The notes below the pieces were generated by a model, which was given only the letters and a program-made list of their open reading frames with translations, had not been told where the DNA came from and did no database searches. Made by a program: the position numbers and the translations under genes. A DNA stretch of 64,000 bases from assembly GCA_030248215.1 (NCBI GenBank), contig JASANG010003989.1, positions 31,316-95,315 on the forward strand, in the 5' to 3' direction. This stretch comes from Enoplolaimus lenunculus. Taxonomy: Eukaryota; Nematoda; Enoplea; Enoplida; Thoracostomopsidae. Of this stretch, positions 11,741 through 22,914 are shown piece by piece (position 1 is the stretch's first letter; every line of letters begins with the position of its first letter).

Positions 11741-11864
11741 GAAAAGTTACCTGGTGTACGCATGATACTGTGGAAGTTGCATTATCAAATTAATACTAGT
11801 GATGAGAACAGTAAACAAGTACAAGCAATCTGTCAATGCCTTAGCCTAAACCTAAAGGTCAAAC

Positions 11865-12022
11865 CTTGCGCATCAGTTTTTGTTTCAAAAACGTTCGGGT
11901 GTCGGAACTTTTTGTAATAAATATAATTGCGTTTCCAACACCAGTAAACACAGGAACAACGTTGATGTAATGCCGAACCAGGTACGCTGTCCAATGGTAG
12001 TGATCGCCGAGTCGACTTTTCA
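11865..12022 (-). CDS. Rhodopsin-like receptor 1, TM7 exon
   Basis: The exon runs from acceptor 'tttcag' (exon base 12022, phase 1) to donor AAG/GTTTGA (phase 0), 158 nt. It reads VKSRLGDHYHWTAYLVRHYI, then NVVPVFTGVGNAIIFITKSS, then the helix-8-like TRTFLKQKLMRK. The TM7 motif NPxxY appears as NAIIF: Asn is kept, Pro is Ala and Tyr is Phe. The upstream exon ends in phase 1, so the join is in frame with no stop. This reading frame differs from the longest open frame over the region (11833-12057), which is a shadow. Confidence 0.8.
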
Positions 12023-12067
12023 CTGAAACTAATAAAATTGCAATGGTGAAATAGCAACAGAATTGAA

Positions 12068-12355
12068 TATTAATAAAGAAATATTGTATAATTTTTTAAA
12101 AGTAGCCAATCAAATTTAAGATGAATAAAAAATTATATGTTGTTAAACCAGATAATTAAGTTTAAATTGACTGAAAAATTTTATACTTTTAAAAACAGCC
12201 AATTAAATTTGTTCAACGAAAATTACTTATGTACTTTTGAACAAATAATTGAACTTAAGGCTACTAAAGTTATACAATTTTAAAAATAGCCAATTGAATT
12301 TAAGATTAATGAAAAATTACACAATTAGTTCAAAATGGCCAATTGGGTTTAACGA
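12068..12355. repeat. Degenerate tandem repeat, ~90-100-bp unit
   Basis: About three to four decayed copies of a unit containing 'ttttaaaaatagccaattgaatttaag' in pieces, separated by AT-rich sequence. It lies in the intron between the TM7 and TM5-TM6 exons of receptor 1. No coding signal. Confidence 0.6.
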
Positions 12356-12576
12356 ACTCGAGTAAGCGAAAGCTTAATTATTTACACTAAACTGTGATAT
12401 TTGACAAAGTAATAAGTTAAAAAATTAACATACAAACGTACACGAGTAAATATCAACACGAATGCACAAGAGCATAATTAATTGCTAAATTAATTGTCTT
12501 CCTGTGGTAAATCTAACAAGACACAGATGCAAATCATACAGCCTAAGCCTAATCCTAAGCTATAAATGTTGCTTAC

Positions 12577-12769
12577 CCGAACTGTGGATAATGACAGGAG
12601 TGAGCCAAAGTATAAGATACATTGCAATAATAATGACCACAAAATATGTTGCATTTTTTGTACTTTGATCATGAGTTGTCGCACGCGCTTCAGATATAGA
12701 GTGGCGATTTTTGAACAAGACAACCAATATTGCGATGTAAAATACGACCAACAGAACAAATATTGGTGG
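12577..12769 (-). CDS. Rhodopsin-like receptor 1, TM5-TM6 exon
   Basis: A 193-nt exon from acceptor 'atatttttaag' (phase 0) to a good donor GTAAGC (phase 1). It encodes PPIFVLLVVFYIAILVVLFK (TM5), a charged third loop NRHSISEARATTHDQSTK, and NATYFVVIIIAMYLILWLTP with VIIHSS (TM6 with its conserved Pro, in a W-L-T-P context). The next exon continues directly into the extracellular loop 3 and TM7. The acceptor has a weak pyrimidine tract, so the 5' border is less certain than the 3' border. Confidence 0.75.
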
Positions 12770-13557
12770 CTTAAAAATATTTCGTTTGCTTTTGTATACT
12801 TTCCCATCACAAGCTTAAGAGTCGACGTTAATGTCAACGCCGAAGCACAGGCCTAGTAAGTCTAAACGAAAATATAAGGTATGCCAAAATCTGAAAATTT
12901 CAAAAACTATAGTAAAAGAGTAATAGCTGCATTACATTTTGGAATTTTTCACTTGATATTTGTGTTTTCACGCAAATATCAAGAAATTGTATCTGGAGAG
13001 AACGGATTCCGTTAATTTGCTAATTTTAACAATAATCATTAAAAGTATTAATTGACAATAATTTGTATTAAACGACTTCGACAAATCTTGCCAACTAAAA
13101 GTTGCAACACTGCAACAAAGCTACAAACAAATCCCCTGAAAACAATAAATTTCAATACCAAATTGCCGGAACCTCCGGCAAAAATTTCAACGGAGCCCGA
13201 GTCCGAGGTCAATGTTTGTCGGCTCGCGCAGCCGGGCAAGGGCAGAGATAGAAGAGATACCCAGCTTGCCGAACCTACCCGAGACGGAGCAAACGCACCT
13301 GTAACAACATTTACAATAACGTTCAAGATTCCATAGCTAAAGATGCTTTACATGATAGTGTACCCTCCCGATTTAAAATCCTGGCTACGCTCCTGACACA
13401 TACTTGCAGTATAAAATCAGCGGTGTATCGATAGGGGGCCCAAAGAGTACAGTAGCGGTTTGAAGTATATATTAATTAATGACCATTAAAAAATATGAGC
13501 TATTATCAAACCACCGTTAGCCGTTTCCCAAATTATGTATCTTAAGAATCAAATTGT

Positions 13558-13790
13558 ACCCAGGTACTTTGGTACCTGCCTCCACAAATTCTGACATTTC
13601 ATCGGTACACCAATGTCTGCAAAACAAACCTTTGCATAGTGTACTCCGTAGAAATAAATTTTGTTCAAACCGTGCCGACTGCGGCAGTTTGGTACCACAC
13701 GATCAGTATCCAGACCCAAAAAACTTGTAATAAACCATATGAGGCTGACAATCCATATTACGAATATTACAGAATGTTCCACGGCATTGC
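13558..13790 (+). repeat. ~210-bp dispersed repeat, copy 1
   Basis: The sequence from about 'ctgacatttcat' to 'gaatgttccacggcattgc' is present in inverse orientation at about 31202-31412 with roughly one difference in eight bases. Both strands stay open over part of it, which explains matching spurious open frames at the two sites (shared peptide YSVEINFVQTVP). No family was recognised. Confidence 0.75.
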
Positions 13791-13931
13791 ACCTAAAAAC
13801 ATAACAAATACTGCAATAAAATTCTTTGTCAGCGTTCAGAGGTGTAATAAGAATAATAAGGATTTCGTTTTGCTAGGAGATAGCTTCATGCAAAAGTTTG
13901 ATTTTTAAAAAGCATGAGATTGTTAAACTTT

Positions 13932-14078
13932 TGGGCCAACTGAAAGAAGAACAGGGGCGGAAGAGTATTACAAGCATATTCCTAAACCTAAGCCTAAGCC
14001 AAGCAAAAAATTAGTCTCAAGCTTAAGCTTTACTCTATTCCAGTCCCACAGAAAAACGTTCCGCTCCTGATCTTTAGA
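13932..14078 (+). mobile_element. Family A TTAGGC-core element, short copy
   Basis: Carries 'gaacaggggcgga', 'attcctaaacctaagcctaag', 'ttagtct', 'agtcccacagaaaaacgttc' and 'cctgatcttta' in the usual order, with only about three hexamers. The right terminal repeat is damaged. It lies in a receptor 1 intron. Confidence 0.75.
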
Positions 14079-14399
14079 AGTTTTTCACGTAGTAAATATC
14101 CTACTTCGTAATTCACATTCTGCCTTTTGTACACGTTTCCTCATTTTTAATGCTAAGGCTTAGGCTCAGGCTAAGGTTGCTGCAAAATCTCTTCGGTTTA
14201 TGCGTAAACCTTTTCCTCAGAATGTGAGGAAATGTTTACACTTTCGTAGTTCCGCCACACTACGCAAATGTGGGGGTAGTGGATTTTCACTAGTAACTTA
14301 AAAGAATATGTCATTTTCCCGTTTTAAAAACTAGCTTCTATAGTGCGTAAATTTTGCGTTGTTTCTCCACGGCTGTGCTCCATGAACCCCTGCCATTTG

Positions 14400-14512
14400 A
14401 AGGAATATTAGGCATCGAGGCTAACGACCCCAAAAACCTCTGCATTAAGCATTTTATTACTGAAACAGCCAAAATTAGTGAAACAGTTTTTGTGGCGGGG
14501 ATAACTTTTCCG
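14400..14512 (-). CDS. Rhodopsin-like receptor 1, possible TM4 exon
   Basis: If the TM3 exon ends at 14572 (AAATG then GTACTC) and a 59-nt intron ends at CCGCAG, the frame continues as GKVIPATKTVSLILAVSVIK and CLMQRFLGSLASMPNIPS. That is hydrophobic and ends with Pro residues like a TM4, but it lacks the usual Trp4.50. The donor is weak, the 3' border is unresolved (the lower coordinate is approximate) and the intron is very short. Treat this as a hypothesis that fits frame and position. Confidence 0.35.
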
Positions 14513-14571
14513 CTGCGGTGGGCAAACTTCAAAAGCGCCAAAATGTGTACAAGAAGACACATTTTGAGTAC

Positions 14572-14773
14572 CATTTCGAATAAAATATCGGGAACACAAT
14601 TGCAACAAATCGGCCAAAAGTTACGCCCAAAGTTGCGTAAAGACAAAGCATGATTGCCGTCCACGGCGCAAAGTTCGCAACAAAACAGCTCCATTGTGTA
14701 TGCTGGGACGCTGGACACTTGGATAGCAACTGTATGAGTCCGCGTGTGACGTAGGAAACACCCAAGACAACAT
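14572..14773 (-). CDS. Rhodopsin-like receptor 1, TM2 end-TM3 exon
   Basis: The acceptor 'ttattacag' (exon base 14773, phase 1) joins the first exon to give LIANLLICDVVLGVSYVTRG, a clear TM2 with Asp2.50. It then reads LIQLLSKCPASQHTQWSCFV and TM3 ANFAPWTAIMLCLYATLGVT, followed by FGRFVAIVFPIFY. The Cys in WSC lies exactly 25 residues before the Arg of GRF, as Cys3.25 and Arg3.50 should, and Pro3.57 is in place. The DRY triplet is therefore GRF. The exon end at 14572 is one option; the frame stays open to 14527. Confidence 0.75.
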
Positions 14774-14869
14774 CTGTAATAAAATAAAAATTTCACTTGT
14801 AGCAAAAATGTGAGATTGTGAATATAAACTTACGATATGCAAAATTCGGTGATAGCCCAAGGATATATC

Positions 14870-15120
14870 ACGAGTTTCGAGGAAAGTGCTGATACTCGGG
14901 GCCGTACTGTCAAATGTATGTTGCACCTATCAAAGTTGGTAATAGGTCTTGTAACATTCGAACCAGCGAATTCTGGTGTTCGAATTTTAGTAAATTGTTC
15001 GCATTTGTTTACACGTTATCTGTGCCAATGTTGAAATTCACAGTAGCAGGAGTTCTTCAGTATGAAAACCTATCGCAAACTGGTGATAGGTGCTATACGC
15101 GTTTGAGAATACGGTTGGAT
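14870..15120. repeat. Family F inverted-repeat element, copy 1
   Basis: Inverted ends of the type CCGTAnTnTCAAATGTnT...TTGAGAATACGG, with inner blocks 'cacctatca..gttggtaataggt' and 'ctatcgcaaactggtgataggtgc'. Similar full copies lie at 36108-36335 and 45893-46107. Non-coding, in a receptor 1 intron. Confidence 0.7.
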
Positions 15121-15756
15121 AGCAAAGGGGTGCAGCAAAATGTCATATAGACCAGGGCTATAGCGAACTCATTTCACAAACGACTGCGCGAGAGTTCTAG
15201 TCTTTAAGAGATTTTGTGGCATCGTTGGCAAAAATAATGTAAACGACGCAATATCAACATTCAACTGAACGAATAACTACACAGAGATTACATGGAAATT
15301 AACTATGCTAGAAACACGAGCGACGTCTGCAGAAAATATATTTGGGAGGCATCGAATAATTTTGGGGCCCGTACAATTGTAATTCAAGATTGTTTACATT
15401 TTGATCGAGTGTATTTCATGGGCGCCACTGAATTTGGTGGACACGGCCTTCCAATGCCCCTTGTATGGACGCCCTTGGCCAGAAATATAGATATATTGCC
15501 ATATGGCAATAAGACAAAAGCATTAGTACCTATAAAAAAGCACAGGTATTTGTTAACTTCTCCTACATAAAATCCCTACCCCCCCCAAAACATAACGAAC
15601 CTGAGTTTAAGCCTAACCCTGAGAATAAGCCTAAGTGTAGCTTAAGCTAAGCATTCTGTCAATGTACTAATACAAACGTAGTGAGGGGACTATCGCATTT
15701 TACTAATTAACACTAGTGGTGGATGTGGAACTAAAGGATTTATCAATTACTACTCG

Positions 15757-15930
15757 TATGGGCACTGCAAAATCTCCACAAGACGTGAAAACCCTTTGCG
15801 CTAGAGCGTCAAGCTTCTATAGATGAGTGGTGATGGTAAACGCTTCCCACCCGTGAGATTGCGATTCGAATCCTGGCTTGAATTGGTTTTTATACATAAT
15901 AGAAAGAATTCATGTCAGAAAGGGTTATAA
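15757..15930 (+). repeat. tRNA-derived SINE, copy 2
   Basis: Shares 'caaaatct.cacaagacgtgaaaa', 'tagagcgtcaagcttctatag' and a B-box-like GATTCGAATCC with the copy at 6.3 kb, and a tail resembling 'atagaaag.attcatgt'. It lies in the first intron of receptor 1. Confidence 0.65.
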
Positions 15931-16640
15931 GTTTTGGCCACGCCGTGAGTTTAAGTCTTAACATTTCCAAAACAAAACAGTGCTTCCGAAGTCACAATGC
16001 ACCCCCTCTGACAACTGATTGGTTCCTGTAATATGTATCGCCGGCTCCGACTCAGATAGAAACGCTATAGCCAGGGTTCAACCAGTGGTCTACTTTATGC
16101 TCCTGTAGAAAATCGACCTTCGGCTCCAGTAGAATTTTGGCCTAATTTTCAGGAAATTTCGGCAGGGGAAATATTTGTATTTTTGATATGGACTTTATTA
16201 AGTTTGTAAGTTTTCGGCAGTTTTTAATCTATAAATGCTAAGTATTAAAAACAAGGTTAAAACAATTTTAATTTTTGACATCGTTTTGCAGATTATCACT
16301 TTTTAAATTGCATTTTCAACATCATTTTTAATACATAATTTTAGTTCTTCTTCGGCTCGGGCAAACTTTGTTAGCCTCCGTCTCTGGACTTGGCAAATTT
16401 ATTCTCCTCCGTGTCCGGTTTAGGCTCGTAGCCGGCTCACCTTGCAAGGGCGGCTAAACACTTCAGCCGGGCCATACAAGGGTTTCGATGACTTCCAATT
16501 CCAAGCAAGGTTAAAAATTTTGTAGGGGGCCAAATTTTGCCCAGTGGGACTGAGCGTAACCTGGCTCCCCTCTGGCTACGCATCCGGTGCGGTTACGCCA
16601 TTTTTTATTTGCGGTTCCACCCCGCTATTTGCGTACTTAC

Positions 16641-16941
16641 CACAAATCAGCAAGTTTGCAATCAAATGCGTTGTCGCACGTAACATTGATCGGTTCGACA
16701 ATAAAGTTGTAACCAAAACAGTATTGAGCACAGCGCACAAGAAACCAGATAGAATATGCAGAACACATCCAACTTCGTAGTACATGCAATATTTTGGCAG
16801 TTCAATTAAAACCGGCACTCGCCTTGGTAAGAGACCAATAGAAAGAGGAGTAGTCAGAAATTGAAGAATTTCACTCTCATTCGACGAATTAAAATTAGAA
16901 AGTTTCATTAAACTGATCCCATTCGTTGTCCAGTTGGTCAT
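16641..16941 (-). CDS. Rhodopsin-like receptor 1, first exon (N-terminus, TM1)
   Basis: The reading frame opens with MTNWTTNGIS at 16941, the first in-frame ATG. The extracellular N-terminus has Asn-glycosylation sequons (NWT, NSS, NES). TM1 is VLHILSGFLCAVLNTVLVTT with the conserved Asn1.50, followed by LLSNRSMLRATTHLIANLLIC. The donor is strong (TGTG/GTAAGT, phase 1). This places the gene at roughly 7.8 kb with at least six exons. The receptor's ligand cannot be told from sequence; class A (rhodopsin-like) follows from Asn1.50, Asp2.50, Cys3.25, Arg3.50 and the TM5-TM7 Pro/Asn positions. Confidence 0.8.
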
Positions 16942-18775
16942 AGTTAAAATACAGCTTGGACTGAATTATTGGATAAAATATTAGGTTAAGTAAATAAAAT
17001 ACATAGTTAGGCGTGTATAAGAACTTATGATATTTGAAAAAAGGTCAAATCACCAAGTCTAGTAACGAATAGAGCACATAAACACAGTTGCTCAACAACA
17101 AAGAAGCAGTGTTTAAATTTTTATCAGTAAAATTTACAAATGCTTTAACAAGATAGACTCGGTGTGTTACATCGCGTATATTCCAAAAATATTTTTCTAA
17201 CTCTGATAGTTTCGCACAATTTTAATTCAATTACTACCAGCAGTGATGGTTTCAAATATTTTTGACTGAAGCACACGAAGCGAGTGAGAAGCCAAACTCA
17301 ATTTTAGTACCAAATCATACAAGATTGCGGTTTTGATCCTTGTTGAAAGTGTAACTTTGAGTGGTTCGCTTAGATCTGCCTGTAACCACCCGTTCCTTAA
17401 GCTTACACGTAAAATAATATTTTTATTTAAGAAAAATTTTCTTACATTTGAGAAATAACAATTGCAATGAAGCAATAGAAAAACATTTCTATAACAGAAA
17501 ATTTTTTCGAAATGTTTTGAACATTGCATTAAGAAAGCAAAATAGGTATAATCTCATTCTTGCGCCTAGGCGTTAGTTTAGGCTTAGGGTAAGGTATAAA
17601 CCTCATTCTTACGTCTCGGCCTTGGTTTTGCCTTAGGCTTAGGAATTAGACTACTGTTTCAGCCCTGTTGTATACCTGGACTACTATTCGCGCACATCGT
17701 TTCGCTAGTAAGATGTATTTGCAGTGTGCTTTGCTGCGTTTACACTTATAACTGATTCACTCGATCTGTATTTGGAAGCGATGATACCATAGAATATTTT
17801 TAGAAAACTTTAAAAAAAGCTAGAATGAAACGAAATAGACTTGGCTACATGCTTACATCATCACCACACTGATGTATGCAGAAGTTTTCCCACATTAGTG
17901 TTTGCTGCATTATCACAGGGTTAAAGTTTAGGTTAAGTTTAGGTTCATTATACAGCACGGTATTTTCGTGGTGAGAATGGTAAACAAGTATGAAAACTTA
18001 GTCAATCAAATTTTACTTAATAAACACATGGATTATCTCGAAATTTTTGAAATGGCAAACAACTTGAAACATGGATTTGGCGCACTCGCGGATCCACAGT
18101 TGGGCGAAGGGAGGGAAAGGTCCCTACCTTACAACTTGTCACCTTCGGAAATTTTTTGTAAATAAATGATTCCTACTTTGCTATTGGTCCTTTCAGATAA
18201 TTTTTTGCGATAAAATAATTCTGTCCCTTCCTATGTAATTTACAATTTTTCATCTCAGAAAATTGTATCGTGAAAAATTGCATTTGTTAAAATCTACCAC
18301 CCATCCCTTACGTCAGAAATTAATTAGTTGCCGCTACATTTTCGTATTTAGGATAAGGATTACGTTTATGCGTACGTCGGCTAGGGTAAGGATTTGTCCA
18401 TCTCTGGGGATAAGCCTCAGTCTTAGATTTTACCTTTAAATGACCGATAAGGTCATAATAAACTAAGCTCGAATTTATAAAATTCACTGCCTACACCATA
18501 AATGAAAACCGTGAACTTAGTAGTTAATGGAAAACGGACCCATGTGAGTGGTTGGCAAGCGAATGCTTCGAACACTTATGGGCCAGAATCTTAATTTGCA
18601 TAATTGCGTCATAATTTTAGCTTCTAGTTTATTGAAACCCACACTGTTTTGGGTTATGTACGTACTTTCATTTGAGCAACCGTAACTAACTTGCTGAGGA
18701 TTTGCGAAGGAAATACATGAAAGTTTTCAAAGAAGCGGGAATTTTTTTGACCTATCAGTTTGACAATCAGAGTAT

Positions 18776-19215
18776 GACTTTACCCGCGGGTAAACGCGGG
18801 TCGGGTAAAATTTTCAGCCACGGGTGTATAATCGGGGTTAAAGATTTGTATCTTGCGAGTAAAAAATTGACGGTTTTTACCCGCGCAAATCGTGTAAGAG
18901 TTAAGTTGCAAAACACGCAACTAACTAAGCTAATATGTATGCGTTGAAAAAGCAAACTTTCTGTGCTGTATTTAGTTGGGTTTGCGGTTTTGTTGTCGGT
19001 CCTAGTAAGCTACAGGTGTAAAATCCACTGGAGATATAACGCAAAACTTCAATAAATTGCAAATCACCAGCGATCTTTAAAATACTGGTTTAACTTCAGG
19101 CATGGGTAAAAGGTGGGTCGTGGGTAGATCTTTTTAGTGTGGGTCAATCCGCAGGTAAAAAATTTATTTGCCTGGGTAAAGCGAGGGTCGTGTTAAAATT
19201 ATTACCCACATCCTG
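18776..19215. repeat. GGGTAAA-rich low-copy repeat region
   Basis: The words CGGGTAAA, GGGTCGGGTAAA and GGGTCGTG recur irregularly from 'tacccgcgggtaaacgcggg' to 'gggtaaagcgagggtcgtg'. This looks like a decayed element built from short degenerate repeats; ends and family were not determined. Confidence 0.4.
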
Positions 19216-19574
19216 CTCTAATGACAGTAGACGAAATCCCGTTTAACTCGAATGACTACAAGACAAGCATTTGTTAAAAAGTATATAATTGACACCAGGA
19301 GTCCTTTTCTGAACTGTGTGTAGCATCTATTGCCCGTAATCTGAAATTCCGTACTGGTTAGAAGAATAGATTATAAAAACAAGCACTTGCCTAATTTGGG
19401 AAACGAACATTCATATATTCTATAGTGTGGGATCTACCATCAACAGGATACAGTTGCGACAAATATTTGAGAATACCGTATTTAGCCCAAATTTTTTAAA
19501 ATTATTTAGTCTGATTTTCTTCGTGATTGAGACTAACCCTGATTCCAATACATGCAAAGATCATTCATTGATTG

Positions 19575-19786
19575 TGCCAATGTATAGAACACGGGAGGTA
19601 CAGTATTATAAGCATATTCCTAAGCCTAAGCCTAAGCGTAAGCCTAAGTCTAATCGTATGAAACAGTTTTTTCGTAAGCCTAAGCCTAGACCTAAGTGTA
19701 AGCCAAGCAAAAAATAGTCTAAAGCTTAAGCTTACTCTATTGCTGTCCCACAGAAAACGTTCCACCCCTGATCTTTATATGGGCCA
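19575..19786 (+). mobile_element. Family A TTAGGC-core element
   Basis: Runs from 'gccaatgtatagaacacgggagg' to 'cctgatctttatatgggcc', with about nine CCTAAG-type hexamers in two blocks separated by 'tcgtatgaaacagttttttcg'. The usual 'aaaaaatagtctaaagcttaagcttactctattg' block precedes the right end. A second left end begins 28 bp downstream at 19814. Confidence 0.8.
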
Positions 19787-19813
19787 TTGATTGCAAGGTC
19801 TATGTTTGCTTTA

Positions 19814-20110
19814 CCGGCCAATGTATAGAACAGGGGCGGAACAGCAGTACTGTAAGTGAGCCGAAAAGACAGGGAACTGATATTTATTTGCCCTCTCCAG
19901 AGGGTCCCCTTGTTATTCGGTCACGGGCTGTTATTTATTTTTAACCCTCCATCCACCACCCTTTGTTACTGATGCATATTCGATATTGCAACAATCCGTT
20001 AAATTGAACATTTATTTGTCTTGTATCAAAAACTTAAGCGATAATGCAAGATTATACTTACTATTGTTCTTTCAACAGTATGCTTTAAAGATTCGAACTC
20101 AACTTGTTGG
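19814..20110. repeat. Truncated family A end joined to a partial family G element
   Basis: From 19814 the sequence reads as a family A left end (ggccaatgtatagaacaggggcggaacag). It breaks off at about 19860, and family G sequence begins (actgatatttatttgccctctccagaggg), continuing to about 20110 with the blocks seen in the 60.4 and 61.3 kb copies (tgcaacaatccgtt, aagcgataatgcaag, cctggagtcattta). Confidence 0.65.
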
Positions 20111-21318
20111 TCCTGGAGTCATTTATGCTACTTTCTTTTACTAGCTAAACGCAAGGAAAACGTAAACCGGTTAGCTACGAAAAACAAAAAGTGTAATTAT
20201 TTCAAACCAAAAATTTTGCCGGGCAGCTATGTTTCAACCCATATGGGTTAAATGGAGTTGCCTTGCAGAAATTACTCGGTAATTTCCAGTCGGCGCTCTA
20301 ATGCTCTGTCCTCCACTTTTGCACGTATGCTTTAACTTTGGTTTACAAAACGCGTAATTATTCTTAAATTTTGACCTAAAATGTGGTGGAAATGTATATA
20401 CAAATGCCTGTTGTAATTCTCTTGTGTTCAACACAAAACTGTCTAAATATGGTAGCTTAACATTGATTCGTCGGCTTCAGTATACATTTGCGCCTGCTGT
20501 CAAAACAAAACAACAATACGTTGGCGAAAAACTAAAATAAAAAAATCTCCTTCAGTCATAAAAGTTTACTTTAAATGTTATTAAATCTTTTACCAGGGAA
20601 GCAGGCAGGATTTCATGACGCGGGGGTATTTCGCCATGTAAAAGTTTTTTGATCCATAGTATTTTATAAAAGTTATTCTAAACACTGTTAAAAATGCTTT
20701 ATTTCTGGTTTCTTTTCCCTGAAATTTCGATAGGAATAGCCTATTTTTGCGCTTGTATACATCCCTGTTGCAACGCTGCTCATAACTTTATCGGCCCATG
20801 TTACTTTAACAGGGGCGTCCAGGTTTCTGGTGGGTCCATAAAACAGCAAGTTTAGATTCTAGATTACATTTTTTGCTTAGGCTTAGACATGGGCTTAGGA
20901 ACACATTTTTGCAACGCTTAGGCTTAGGCCTAGGCTTAGGAATACACTTAATCTACTGTTAAACCCCATAAAGTAACATTGGCTACTTTATCATACAATC
21001 ATATCAATATATACACATTTACTATTTCTGGTGGTTTGACAGACAAAATTTAAACAAAAGTTACGTCAAAAATTTTCACTGTACGAAGAGTAAAAAACGA
21101 AAGAGTATGCATTAAAGACGTTAGTCGATGATAAATAATTGACGGCTTGTATATTTCAACATTGCTTAATACTTTAATCAAAAAACAAAACGAGCTAAAA
21201 CAGAGTTTGAATTTGGCGATTTGCGTTTTTCACACAACTTCTCTCTTCCCGGATGCCAGCCGTAATAAATAGGGGCTAAAATTTTTCAGGACAGGCATAC
21301 AAGGGTTTCGTTGACATA

Positions 21319-21532
21319 CACTGCAAAAGCACAAAATGGTGAGTCTAATTGACACTCTCCGAAATAGGCTCTACGGGACTACTCACACAAACTGAGTCAA
21401 CTCCGCCCGAGTCAAACGTGCGGCTCAGTCAATTGAATTTGACTCCGGCAGAGCCGAATTTGACTCAGTTGGTGTAGTCCGTAGAGCCTATTTCGAAGAG
21501 AGTCAATTTGACTCATCATTTTTTGCAGTGTA
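21319..21532. mobile_element. Family C GAGTCAAA palindrome
   Basis: The left end is ACACTGCAAAA then TGGTGAGTC; the right end is GACTCATCATTTTTTGCAGTGT. The two halves mirror each other through 'cgaaataggctctacgggact' and 'cgtagagcctatttcg'. A second copy begins 360 bp further on. Confidence 0.85.
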
Positions 21533-21890
21533 CAAGCAAAGCGGAAAAGATTCTAGCGGGGGTCAAAATGTTTTCACCGGAAGCTGAGTCCTCGTGGCCC
21601 GTCCTTGGCCACGGGCTTGCTTGCCTAATCATTCTCATTTTTGAGGTCGTAAAAGTCGTCTGTTCACTTCGAACCCACAAAATTTTACGAAAAAAATTGA
21701 GTTTAGAAGTGTTAAATTTCTCGACATCATAGATAACTGCTTCTCGAATTGTGGTCAAGTATATTACCGCTGCGGCGTTCTGCCAACGATTTGGGATGAC
21801 AATAATTTATTTTTGTTACCATAATCGTGAACCGATAACTTTAGCGTGTACAATTTCACAATTGAACTCAGTTTCACCATGCGGGTCAGG

Positions 21891-22125
21891 GTGCACTGGA
21901 AAAAATGGTGAGTCAAATTGACTCGCTCCGAAATAGGTTCTACGGGACTACACAATCTGAGTCAAACTCGACTCCGCCAGAGTCAATCGTGCGACTCAGT
22001 GAGTCGAATTTGACTCACTGAGTGGCACGTTTGACTCTGGCGGAGTCGAGTTTGACTCAGTTTGTGTAGTTCCGTAGAGCCTATTCCGGAGAGAGTCAAT
22101 TTGACTCACTGTTTTTTGCAGTGTG
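21891..22125. mobile_element. Family C GAGTCAAA palindrome
   Basis: A long, almost perfect inverted repeat of about 235 bp: TGGTGAGTCAAATTGACTC at the left mirrors GAGTCAATTTGACTCACTG at the right, with 'aataggttctacgggactacac' mirrored by 'gtgtagttccgtagagcctatt'. The ends are GTGCACTGG-type and GCAGTGTGC. Confidence 0.85.
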
Positions 22126-22446
22126 CAACCGGATGTTTAAAATACACCGGAACCGGAGGTTAACAAAAGTTGCCGCCTGTAACGCAAAATTAGGTAGTTT
22201 TAAACAATGTTTGATTTCTTCATTTTAGCAAATATCTACAAAGCGTTGCCAAAAATTTTTGGTTTAGGATTTTTTTGATGAAATCAAAACAATTTGTTCT
22301 CAGAATTGTACCAAAACTTATACAGCCAAAAGAATCGAGCGATTCAATTTTTGTAAAAATAAAAAAATTTCACTACCAAAAATTGCCGGAATCTCCGGCA
22401 TAAAAGCTACCGGAGCCGTAGCTAGAGGTCGATTTTTTGCTGGCAC

Positions 22447-22652
22447 CGGAAACAGACGTCTGGTTACAGGGGCATATCTAGAAGTTTCTGATGGGGGTGG
22501 GCTGGCAAAGCTTATGAAACGCAGTTTTTACTGTATGCAATATATGTGCCCAAGTTCTGAGGGGGAAAATTGTATGGTAGGAGTGAACGACGTTACCATT
22601 TTATTACAAAAAATTTTCCGACGGAAAGGCGTACGCCCCTCTTCTTCTAGTT
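22447..22652. repeat. Dispersed repeat, paired with 27553-27745
   Basis: The order 'tctagaagtttctgatggggg', 'ggcaaagcttatgaaacgcag', 'tttttactgtatgc', 'ttctgagggggaaaa', 'aaaaaattttccgacgg' and 'cgcccctctt' is repeated in the same orientation at 27.55 kb with moderate divergence. Non-coding, family unknown. Confidence 0.7.
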
Positions 22653-22914
22653 CTGCTAGTGCTTACCTCAATTTCTTTCCTATATAATCGATTAACAGTT
22701 TAAAACAATAATAAAATTTTGGATTTTTATGATCCAGGAAGTAAGTGGTCACCTTCCATATTTCCGCCGGAACTGGCCTCCAGTTTCCTTGCGGCCCATA
22801 GGACTGAGTTTCTGATATTCATCAAAAATAAGGCCCTGAGATGGGCACCTGCTTTGATATATAGCATGCCTAATCCATTTCAGTATGCTGAGGGTTGCGC
22901 TATACTTTACTGAG

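Larger units (their letters stand above)
12770..14571. other. Receptor 1 intronic region
   Basis: The interval lies between the TM3 and TM5 exons. It holds the possible TM4 exon (about 14400-14512), the ~210-bp dispersed repeat at 13558-13790, a family A element at 13932-14078 and a TTAGGC remnant near 14150-14190. A Gly/Pro-rich frame at 13048-13326 (minus) overlaps a dispersed 'ttgccggaacctccggcaa' motif also present near 22.38 kb, so I do not call it an exon. The exon carrying extracellular loop 2 was not resolved. Confidence 0.5.

Noticed and set aside
13048-13326. Minus-strand frame with an acceptor-like start (ttgttacag) considered as the TM4 exon of receptor 1
   Set aside because: It overlaps a dispersed 'ccggaacctccggc' repeat also present near 22.4 kb and is Gly/Pro/Ser-rich where a membrane helix is needed.
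13639-13908. Matching open frames at 13639-13908 and 31151-31360 (shared YSVEINFVQTVPTAAVWYHT)
   Set aside because: Both fall in the ~210-bp dispersed repeat; the opposite strand is open as well, and no domain is recognisable.
14338-14926. Two alternative long minus frames over the TM3 exon of receptor 1
   Set aside because: Only the third frame gives Asp2.50, Cys3.25, Arg3.50 and Pro3.57 at correct spacing and joins the first exon in phase.
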